From contig NZ_JH767522.1 in the NCBI RefSeq assembly GCF_000281085.1, positions 366,401 through 424,499 on the forward strand: 58,099 nucleotides of DNA. The letters run 5' to 3'. The notes under the pieces were generated by a model that worked only from the letters and a program-made list of their open reading frames with translations, ran no database searches and was not told the DNA's origin. Source of the stretch: Catenovulum agarivorans YM01 (GTDB lineage Bacteria; Pseudomonadota; Gammaproteobacteria; Enterobacterales; Alteromonadaceae). Positions 49,183 to 58,099 of this stretch are shown piece by piece (position 1 is the stretch's first letter; each line of letters opens with the position of its first letter). Both the position numbers and the translations under genes were made by a program.

Positions 49183-50814
49183 TTATTTTAAACCCTTTTT
49201 CTCCATCGCTTTATTAATCATCAACATTTGTACAATTGAAATAATGTTGCTGACTAACCAGTATAAAACTAGACCCGCCGGGAACCATAAAAAGAAGAAG
49301 GTAAAGGCAACTGGCATATACTGGAAGATTTTTTGCTGTACCGGATCTTGCATAGGCGTAGGTTGTAATTTTTGCATTACAAACATACTTGCACCCATCA
49401 AGATAGGTAATACGTAGAATGGATCTTGTTGTGATAAGTCGTGGATCCATAATGCAAATTCAGCATGGCGTAATTCAACACTTTCAACAAATACCCAGTA
49501 TAAAGCTAAGAAAATAGGCATCTGTAAAAGAATTGGTAAACAACCACCCATAGGGTTAACTTTTTCTTTGCGGTATAACTCCATCATAGCTTGTGAAAAC
49601 TTTTGTCTGTCTTCGCCATAACGGTTTTTAAGCTCAGTTAACTTAGGTTGTAACTGGCGTAACTTTGCCATTGAAGTGTATTGTTTTTTGGTTAAGCCGT
49701 ACATTAAACCTTTCACAATTATTGTGATAAGAATGATAGCCACACCCCAGTTAGCAACTAAGCCGTGTAAAAATTGTAATAAGTGGAATAGTGGCTGTGA
49801 TAAAAACCACAACATACCGTAGTCAACTGTTAGGTCTAAGTTATCCGCTAGCTCGGCTAATTTGTCTTGCGCTTTAGGGCCTGCATATAAAGTTGTTACT
49901 AAGCTTGCTTGTTGGCCAGGTGCAACTTGAACTGCTTCACCTTTATAACGAATCAATACTTTGCCACCGCTTAACGCTTTGGTTGAAATCTCAATATTTT
50001 CGTCAGCGCTAGGAATAAATGCGGTTACGAAATAATGTTCGATCATTGAAATCCAACCGCCAGTTGAAGCAACTTGTAATTTAGAATCTACAATATCGTC
50101 GAAATCGATTTTTTCGTAAGTTTCGTTCTGAGTTGAGTATGCCGCGCCATGGTAAGTTGGCATCATCATTGAACTTTGTGCTTGTGCAGCATTTTGTTTT
50201 AACTGTGCAAACAATTGCACGTTCTTCACAGCTTCAGATGTATTGGTCACATCAAAACGAATTTGAATATCGTGTTCAGCTTTGCGGAATACAAATACTT
50301 TTTTAACTGTTAAACCTTGGCTGCTTTTAAAGCTGATTGGCACTTCTAAAGTATCACCTGACATTTGATAGTCAGTTTGTGCCGCGACATACAAAGGGCG
50401 ACCTTTAGGGCTAGCATCTGGGCCATGTGCACCAGTTAAGCCAGATTGTGCATGGTATAAATCAGCGCCTTGTTCAACTAACAAAGAATAAGCTTCAGAA
50501 CCATCTTTTTCTTTAGCAAACTTAAGTAAGTCTAGCTGAACAATATCACCACCTAACAAGTCAATTTTCACTTTAACAGTATCAGTTGTTACTGTAATAA
50601 AGCTGCTACCTGTAGCCATTGACTCAAGTACACTTTGTTCTGCAACAGGTACGTCGGCAGAAATTTGTGCAGGCTTTTGTGCAATTGCTGTGGTTGTGCT
50701 CTCTGCTGTGATAGGTGCCACAGGTTGAGGTGCTTGGTCTATTTGCCATTGGTTCCATAATAAAAAGGTAACCAAAGCTAAACCTATCAATAGAAAACTT
50801 CTTTGCGATTCCAT
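49183..50814 (-). CDS. yidC: membrane protein insertase YidC
   Basis: The 543-residue protein has an N-terminal anchor (SFLLIGLALVTFLLWNQWQI), a large periplasmic domain and the conserved C-terminal five-helix core (KGLMYGLTKKQYTSMAKLRQ; NPMGGCLPILLQMPIFLALY; FFLWFPAGLVLYWLVSNIIS). It inserts and folds inner-membrane proteins, including subunits of the ATP synthase encoded here. It starts six bases after yidD. Confidence 0.98.
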   Translation of the reverse strand: MESQRSFLLIGLALVTFLLWNQWQIDQAPQPVAPITAESTTTAIAQKPAQISADVPVAEQSVLESMATGSSFITVTTDTVKVKIDLLGGDIVQLDLLKFAKEKDGSEAYSLLVEQGADLYHAQSGLTGAHGPDASPKGRPLYVAAQTDYQMSGDTLEVPISFKSSQGLTVKKVFVFRKAEHDIQIRFDVTNTSEAVKNVQLFAQLKQNAAQAQSSMMMPTYHGAAYSTQNETYEKIDFDDIVDSKLQVASTGGWISMIEHYFVTAFIPSADENIEISTKALSGGKVLIRYKGEAVQVAPGQQASLVTTLYAGPKAQDKLAELADNLDLTVDYGMLWFLSQPLFHLLQFLHGLVANWGVAIILITIIVKGLMYGLTKKQYTSMAKLRQLQPKLTELKNRYGEDRQKFSQAMMELYRKEKVNPMGGCLPILLQMPIFLALYWVFVESVELRHAEFALWIHDLSQQDPFYVLPILMGASMFVMQKLQPTPMQDPVQQKIFQYMPVAFTFFFLWFPAGLVLYWLVSNIISIVQMLMINKAMEKKGLK

Positions 50815-50820
50815 AGAACT

Positions 50821-51084
50821 CTATTTCTCTTTGTTTTTTGATTTAGGGACAGGATCATACCCGCCAGACGAAAACGGGTGACATTTTATAACGCGTTTGA
50901 CCGTTAACCAACCTCCAATACGCACTCCGTGGCGATTAATTGCTAAAATTGCATAATTTGAGCAAGTTGGATGGAAACGACACCTAGGTCCAAGTAACGG
51001 ACTCAAGGTCAATTGGTATAACCTAACTAGGCCATAACATAATTTTCGAGCTAATTTTTGAACTGACGTTGGATTTTTTTCCAT
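50821..51084 (-). CDS. yidD: membrane protein insertion efficiency factor YidD
   Basis: The 87-residue protein has the family core [20 protein letters not shown], then [10 protein letters not shown], and [12 protein letters not shown]. YidD assists YidC-dependent insertion. Its start overlaps the rnpA end by 34 bp, the usual arrangement. Confidence 0.96.
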   Translation of the reverse strand: MEKNPTSVQKLARKLCYGLVRLYQLTLSPLLGPRCRFHPTCSNYAILAINRHGVRIGGWLTVKRVIKCHPFSSGGYDPVPKSKNKEK

Positions 51085-51410
51085 GTGTAGTTTAGCTCGT
51101 GGCGTAATTCTGCATTGGTTGCATTGGCAATACCTTGTTTACCAATAAAAACCAAATCGACATTATTTAGGTTGTGTTGATTTAACCTAAAATATTCGCG
51201 TACAACACGTTTGACTTGATTGCGCTCAGTTGCAAATTTTGCTTTCTTTTTTGAGATGGTAAAACCAATGCGTGCATTTGCGAATGAGTTTTTTGCAGCA
51301 AGAATAGTGTAATAACGACAAGAAAATTTTTTAGGATTGGCGTCGAAAACGCTTTGAAAGTCGGCGGGAGTGAGGAGTCTCGACTCCCGCTTGAACGGAA
51401 AAGTTTTCAC
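51051..51410 (-). CDS. rnpA: ribonuclease P protein component
   Basis: The 119-residue basic protein has the conserved RNR-type motif in [20 protein letters not shown] and begins with [17 protein letters not shown]. It is the protein cofactor of RNase P, which matures tRNA 5' ends. It lies six bases after rpmH and overlaps yidD. Confidence 0.96.
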   Translation of the reverse strand: MKTFPFKRESRLLTPADFQSVFDANPKKFSCRYYTILAAKNSFANARIGFTISKKKAKFATERNQVKRVVREYFRLNQHNLNNVDLVFIGKQGIANATNAELRHELNYTWKKIQRQFKN

Positions 51411-51416
51411 GTAATA

Positions 51417-51551
51417 TTACGCGCTTAAAACTTTACGTCCTTTAGCACGGCGACGAGCTAAAACTTGACGACCGCTTTTTGTAGCCATACGAGCACGGAA
51501 ACCGTGACTACGCTTACGCTTTAAATTGCTAGGTTGAAATGTACGTTTCAT
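51417..51551 (-). CDS. rpmH: 50S ribosomal protein L34
   Basis: A 44-residue, very basic protein reading [20 protein letters not shown] and then [20 protein letters not shown] with a VLSA end, the standard L34 sequence. It opens the leftward rpmH-rnpA-yidD-yidC unit and diverges from dnaA across 347 bp. Confidence 0.98.
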   Translation of the reverse strand: MKRTFQPSNLKRKRSHGFRARMATKSGRQVLARRRAKGRKVLSA

Positions 51552-51694
51552 TGCAATAATTCCGATTAATCTAAAATTGTGCCTGCCGGCACGGCCTTAT
51601 AAGGGGCGCGAACTATAGCAAAATTATTCGTTTGAGACAAGTATGATCTCTATCATCAATGCGCTTTTTGGATAACTTTTTTAATTTGCTGATT

Positions 51695-51854
51695 TTATCC
51701 ACATTTGTTGTTTTAATAAACAATTTGTTATTGAAATTTAGTTGGTATAGAACAAAAAAGAATTAAAAAATAAAGTTAGATAAATCATGTGGATATACGT
51801 TATTTTTCGGTTAAATAGCCTTTTGTAATTTGTCAATATTGAACTTGTGGATAA
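51695..51854. promoter_or_regulatory. dnaA promoter region with DnaA boxes
   Basis: The AT-rich gap between rpmH and dnaA (51552-51898) has a perfect TTATCCACA at 51695-51703, a perfect minus-strand box at 51846-51854, and a near match TGTGGATAT at 51789-51797. This supports autoregulation of dnaA. It does not look like a second origin since it lacks the dense GATC sites of 40195-40560. Confidence 0.75.
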
Positions 51855-51898
51855 AATTTGATGAGATCCACCGTCCAATAAATAAGTGGAGAAGTTCC

Positions 51899-53311
51899 TT
51901 GAGCGAATCGCTATGGCAGGCGTGTTTAGATAATTTACAGCGCGAATTGCCCTCACAACAATATAATATGTGGGTTCGTCCATTACAGGTCCAAGCTTTA
52001 AACCAAGATTTGATTCTTTACGCACCAAACAAATTCGTTTTAGATTGGGTGCGTGATAAGTATGTTGACCGTATTACCGAATTGCTAAAGGAACTAGCAG
52101 GGGACAAAAGTCCTAACCTTAAAATGGAAGTGGGTTCAAAACCTGCTGCACCTATTGCTAATCCAAAACTCGAATTAGGCAATAAACCAGCACCTACACA
52201 GGGTGGGCATACTCATGCACCTGTGACAAATGGTTTTAATCCACAAATGGCCAACCCAGCACAAATAGGGCAAACACCACCAAGCGGTTTGCGTTCTAAC
52301 CTGCGTGAAAATTATACTTTTGATAACTTTGTTGAAGGTAAATCTAACCAATTGGCGCGAGCTGCGGCAACACAGGTTGCGGATAATCCAGGTACCGCAT
52401 TTAACCCATTGTTTTTATACGGTAGTACAGGTTTAGGTAAAACTCACTTAATGCACGCTGTTGGTAATGAAATTCGACAGCGCAACCCGGATGCAAAAAT
52501 TGTTTATATGCATTCAGAGCGTTTCGTGCAAGACATGGTGAAAGCCATTCAAACCAATTCAATTGAAGATTGGAAGCGCCATTATCGTTCAGTTGATGCA
52601 CTATTAATTGATGATATTCAATTTTTTGCTGGTAAAGAGCGTTCACAAGAAGAGTTCTTCCACACTTTTAATGCGTTATTAGAAGGCAATCACCAAGTTA
52701 TTTTAACCAGTGATAGATACCCCAAAGAAATCGACGGCGTAGAAGAAAGGTTAAAATCTCGTTTCGGTTGGGGCTTAACCATTATTATTGAGCCACCAGA
52801 GTTAGAAACCCGTGTCGCTATTTTGATGAAAAAAGCACAAGAGTCTAATTTTGATCTTCCACACGAAGTGGCGTTTTTTATCGCGAAACGTTTGCGTTCA
52901 AATGTACGTGATTTAGAAGGTGCATTAAACCGCGTAATTGCCAATGCCAATTTTACTGGCAAAGCAGTTACAATAGACTTTGCTAAAGATGCGCTGCGCG
53001 ATATGCTCGCATTACAAGAAAAACTCGTTACAATAGATAACATACAAAAAACTGTCGCTGAATATTATAAAATTAAGTTGGCAGATATGTCGTCTAAAAG
53101 TCGTAGTCGCAGTGTTGCGCGTCCACGACAAATAGCCATGGCACTATCAAAGGAATTAACAAACCATAGTTTGCCTGAAATTGGAGCGGCTTTTGGTGGG
53201 CGTGATCATACAACTGTATTGCATGCTTGCAGAAAAGTCGTTGAATTAAGAGAAAAAAATCACGATATTAAAGAAGATTTTTCAAACTTAGTTCGCACAC
53301 TTTCTTCGTAA
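51899..53311 (+). CDS. dnaA: replication initiator DnaA
   Basis: The 470-residue protein has domain I ([20 protein letters not shown]), a linker, the AAA+ domain with Walker A GSTGLGKT (175-182) and [10 protein letters not shown], and the DNA-binding domain IV with [18 protein letters not shown] at 51899 is chosen as the start: GGAG lies upstream and homologues begin exactly here. The frame continues 23 codons upstream, across the DnaA-box region, without family support. It opens the dnaA-dnaN-recF-gyrB unit. Confidence 0.96.
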   Translation: MSESLWQACLDNLQRELPSQQYNMWVRPLQVQALNQDLILYAPNKFVLDWVRDKYVDRITELLKELAGDKSPNLKMEVGSKPAAPIANPKLELGNKPAPTQGGHTHAPVTNGFNPQMANPAQIGQTPPSGLRSNLRENYTFDNFVEGKSNQLARAAATQVADNPGTAFNPLFLYGSTGLGKTHLMHAVGNEIRQRNPDAKIVYMHSERFVQDMVKAIQTNSIEDWKRHYRSVDALLIDDIQFFAGKERSQEEFFHTFNALLEGNHQVILTSDRYPKEIDGVEERLKSRFGWGLTIIIEPPELETRVAILMKKAQESNFDLPHEVAFFIAKRLRSNVRDLEGALNRVIANANFTGKAVTIDFAKDALRDMLALQEKLVTIDNIQKTVAEYYKIKLADMSSKSRSRSVARPRQIAMALSKELTNHSLPEIGAAFGGRDHTTVLHACRKVVELREKNHDIKEDFSNLVRTLSS

Positions 53312-53329
53312 AGATTGGATAATAAAAAT

Positions 53330-54433
53330 ATGAAATTTTCAGTTAGTCGAGAAGATATACTTAAGCCATTGCAACTTGCAACTGGTACAGTGGAACGCCG
53401 CCATACCTTACCTATTTTGTCGAATGTATTGTTAGACATAAACGATGGGGTATTGTCGATTACAGGTACAGATTTAGAAGTTGAATTGGTTGCATCGGTT
53501 GAGTTAGTGCAAGCATCGGATGATGGGCAAATTACTGTACCAGCGAAAAAATTATTTGATATCTGTAAAGGGTTGAGTGATTCGGCACTGATTGAATTTT
53601 CATTAACTGATACTAAATTGCAAATTAAGTCGGGTAGAAGTAAGTATTCACTATCAACCCTGCCAGCGAAAGACTTCCCTAACTTAGAAGAATGGGCGAG
53701 CGAAATTAACTTTGCGGTTAAACAAAAAGATCTAAAAACTATGATAGATCGCACCGCATTTTCTATGGCCAACCAAGATGTGCGTTATTATCTCAATGGT
53801 ATGTCATTAGAAACCTCGGGCAATCAAATTCGTTGTGTAACCACTGATGGTCACCGTTTAGCATTAATGCGTTTAGATTTAGAAAACGAATCGTTAGATG
53901 AAAGCCAAGTAATTATTCCTCGTAAAGGTGTTACTGAGATCAGTCGTTTAATTGAAGACTCAGACGACAATGTATATATCTCAATTGGTAGCAACCATAT
54001 CCGTTTAAGCAGTGGGTCTTTTACTTTTACCAGTAAATTAGTTGATGGCCGTTTCCCTGATTATCGCCGTGTCTTACCTAAAGGTGGTGATAAAGAAATT
54101 ATTGCTGATAAAGGTTATATCAAACAAGCTTTTGCGCGGGCAGCTATTTTATCTAACGAAAAATTCCGTGGTGTGCGTTTAAACTTAGCCAGTGGTGAAT
54201 TAACCATTACCGCAACCAACCCTGAACAAGAAGTTGCTGAAGAGGTGGTTGAAGTAAATTACCAAGGTAGTGAGTTAGAAATTGGTTTTAACGTTGCTTA
54301 CATTATTGATGTATTAAATTCTTTAGAGTCAGACGAAGTTAAGATCACTTTAGGTGATGCAAATAGCAGTGCCTTGATTGAAGATAATCAAGATGATGCT
54401 GCTATTTATGTTGTTATGCCAATGAGGTTGTAA
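53330..54433 (+). CDS. dnaN: DNA polymerase III beta sliding clamp
   Basis: The 367-residue clamp starts MKFSVSREDILKPLQLATG and ends YVVMPMRL, both diagnostic, with the clamp-fold repeats between (FTSKLVDGRFPDYRRVLPKG; AFARAAILSNEKFRGVRLNL). It encircles DNA to keep the polymerase attached. A TTG five codons upstream is in frame but the ATG matches homologues. The gap to dnaA is 18 bp. Confidence 0.98.
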   Translation: MKFSVSREDILKPLQLATGTVERRHTLPILSNVLLDINDGVLSITGTDLEVELVASVELVQASDDGQITVPAKKLFDICKGLSDSALIEFSLTDTKLQIKSGRSKYSLSTLPAKDFPNLEEWASEINFAVKQKDLKTMIDRTAFSMANQDVRYYLNGMSLETSGNQIRCVTTDGHRLALMRLDLENESLDESQVIIPRKGVTEISRLIEDSDDNVYISIGSNHIRLSSGSFTFTSKLVDGRFPDYRRVLPKGGDKEIIADKGYIKQAFARAAILSNEKFRGVRLNLASGELTITATNPEQEVAEEVVEVNYQGSELEIGFNVAYIIDVLNSLESDEVKITLGDANSSALIEDNQDDAAIYVVMPMRL

Positions 54434-54448
54434 TTCAACTTCCTTTTT

Positions 54449-55576
54449 ATGCATATTTCAAAGTTGGCGATTCATAACGTGCGTAATATTTCGCAGATAG
54501 AAATGTTACCGCACGCCCACTGTAATATCATTGTCGGTGAAAACGGCAGTGGTAAATCGTCAATTTTGGAAGCCATTCACTTGTTAGGCTTCGGCCGCTC
54601 TTTTCGAAAATCTAAAACGCCAGAACTTATCCAGTTTAGTCAAACAAACTTAACCGTATTCGCCGACTGTTTTACTGAGAAGCAACAAGCGGATGACTAC
54701 GAACAAAATATAAAGTTTGGTTTAAGTAAAAATCAAAGTGGTGACAGTGAAGTTCGCATTCAAGGGAAAAAAGCCGCTAGGTTAAGTGAGCTATCTAGTC
54801 AATTTCCAATTGTCGCTTTTACTTGTGATAGTTTTGATTTGGTTGATGGCAGCCCAAGTATACGCAGAAAATTTTTAGATTGGTTGGTGTTTCACGTGAA
54901 ACATCAGCAAAATGTTTCATCGATTTATCGTGACTATGCTCGAGTATTAGAACAAAGAAACTCAGCTTTACGTCGTGGTTTGGTTGAACAAATTCGTTCG
55001 TGGGATAATAGTTTTATTCAGCTGAATAAACAGATTCAACAATTACGTCAGCAAGCAGTGGATTGGTTAAACAAAGAAATCTACCAGTATCAATCTTTAT
55101 TAACTAAAGAAAACTTTACTGATGGCGATAGGCAGCAAAGTATTCAATTAGAATATAAACCTGGCTGGAATCAACAATTTGATTTAGCCGAGTTACTCAC
55201 AAAAAATTTGCAAACCGATCTTAAGCGTAAAACAACTGGGGTAGGTGTGCATAGAGACGAATTGATTCTTAAATATAAAGAACAACCCATTAGAAATATT
55301 TTGTCGCGTGGTGAATGTAAGCGTTATGTATTGGCGTTGATGTTTGCTGCGGAAGAAGTTATAAAAAAGCAAACCGACAAAAACTGTATTTGGATAGTTG
55401 ATGATATTGCGGCTGAGTTAGATTTAACTTCTATCAAAGCTGCGTTTAGCACTAACAAGAATAATCAAAACCAAATGTTTTTTACTTGTATTGAAAAAGA
55501 TTTAGCGCTTATTCAACAAGTTATAGAGTATGAACATGCAGTGTTTCACGTGAAACATGGCAAATTGATAAATTAA
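54449..55576 (+). CDS. recF: recombination protein RecF, containing two parS sites
   Basis: The 375-residue SMC-like ATPase has Walker A GENGSGKSS (30-38), the late signature LSRGECKRYVLALMFA and Walker B WIVDDIAAELD. It loads RecA at gaps with RecO and RecR. Two perfect parS palindromes lie within the coding sequence: one encodes VFHVKH at residues 147-152, inside the conserved FLDWxVFHV segment, and the other encodes VFHVKH at 365-370, five residues from the end. It is 15 bp after dnaN. Confidence 0.97.
   Translation: MHISKLAIHNVRNISQIEMLPHAHCNIIVGENGSGKSSILEAIHLLGFGRSFRKSKTPELIQFSQTNLTVFADCFTEKQQADDYEQNIKFGLSKNQSGDSEVRIQGKKAARLSELSSQFPIVAFTCDSFDLVDGSPSIRRKFLDWLVFHVKHQQNVSSIYRDYARVLEQRNSALRRGLVEQIRSWDNSFIQLNKQIQQLRQQAVDWLNKEIYQYQSLLTKENFTDGDRQQSIQLEYKPGWNQQFDLAELLTKNLQTDLKRKTTGVGVHRDELILKYKEQPIRNILSRGECKRYVLALMFAAEEVIKKQTDKNCIWIVDDIAAELDLTSIKAAFSTNKNNQNQMFFTCIEKDLALIQQVIEYEHAVFHVKHGKLIN
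54888..54903. other. parS: parS centromere site 1
   Basis: TGTTTCACGTGAAACA, the perfect 16-bp consensus palindrome recognised by chromosomal ParB (Spo0J). It lies in recF about 14.5 kb from oriC. ParA and ParB are encoded at 36777 and 35850. Confidence 0.95.
55542..55557. other. parS: parS centromere site 2
   Basis: A second perfect TGTTTCACGTGAAACA palindrome, 654 bp after the first and at the extreme 3' end of recF. Multiple parS sites close to the origin are usual for chromosomal ParABS systems. Confidence 0.95.
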
Positions 55577-55579
55577 TAA

Positions 55580-58003
<2,424 letters not shown>

Positions 58004-58044
58004 TTTCAGCTAAGTTTTTTGTTTGATTGAAAGCCCAACCTATA

Positions 58045-58099
58045 TGAAGTGACCCCCAATAGTTGGACTATCCAATTACTGGGGGTCTTTTATGTCTAA
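58045..58099 (+). mobile_element. left end of an IS3-family (IS150-group) insertion sequence
   Basis: From TGAAGTGACCCCCAATAGTT (58045) the sequence resembles the terminal repeat of IS150-group elements: TG at the tip, an ACCC tract and GTTGGAC. An ATG at 58092 could start the OrfA transposase, cut off by the window. The same bases also form an imperfect hairpin (GACCCCCA...TGGGGGTC followed by TTTT), so a gyrB terminator is the alternative. Confidence 0.5.

Noticed and set aside
51552-51898. Second replication origin at rpmH-dnaA
   Set aside because: It has DnaA boxes but lacks the dense GATC sites and unwinding segment found beside mnmG; autoregulation of dnaA explains the boxes.

Overview
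The window is a piece of an AT-rich gammaproteobacterial chromosome around the replication origin. The order atpC-D-G-A-H-F-E-B-I, parB, parA, rsmG, mnmG, oriC and then mnmE, yidC, yidD, rnpA, rpmH // dnaA, dnaN, recF, gyrB is the classical gammaproteobacterial origin block. The MipA-like/DUF3019/two-component cluster, the DM13 lipoprotein and the TonB-dependent receptor suggest a marine Alteromonadales-type bacterium; the genus is not fixed by what can be seen.

Layout. Positions 1-7300 hold a leftward secreted-peptide locus: an HlyD adaptor, a peptidase-containing ABC exporter (C39), a stand-alone LuxR-type HTH protein, a GPH-type symporter, a Gly/Ala-rich precursor with a double-glycine-type leader, and small membrane proteins that could be immunity proteins. 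Positions 7379-10507 hold a leftward TonB receptor / DM13 lipoprotein / four-helix membrane protein operon. Diverging from it (10697-14278) is a MipA-like outer-membrane protein, a DUF3019-type protein, an OmpR-family regulator, its histidine kinase and a small lipoprotein. Next come MarC, a LysR/SDR divergent pair, a ParDE toxin-antitoxin pair, a peroxiredoxin-like lipoprotein, a CBS-domain protein and glmU.

Positions 20.4-28.7 kb separate glmU from atpC, which are neighbours in E. coli. This stretch carries an envelope cluster of six exported proteins (two LPP20-like lipoproteins, one CsgG/FlgT-like lipoprotein and three of unknown family), a BASS-type transporter, and a lipoprotein gene split by an 8-bp tandem repeat. 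That split gene looks phase variable or recently frameshifted.

The complete F1Fo ATP synthase operon and the parAB/rsmG/mnmG block follow on the minus strand up to oriC (about 40.2-40.6 kb), which has perfect DnaA boxes, dense GATC sites and an AT-rich unwinding segment. To its right lie hemH, a MATE transporter, an RhlE-type helicase, an extradiol dioxygenase-family protein, a lipoprotein, mnmE and yidC-yidD-rnpA-rpmH, and divergently dnaA-dnaN-recF-gyrB. Two perfect 16-bp parS sites lie inside recF, 14-15 kb from oriC, and are the expected targets of the ParAB encoded here. The gaps around 43.4-44.1 kb and 48.9-49.1 kb hold short repeats with inverted ends that look like MITE-type or palindromic dispersed elements. 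The right edge appears to enter an IS3-family (IS150-group) insertion sequence.

Gene calls rest on reading the translated sequence and recognising motifs and family architecture; no database search was run.
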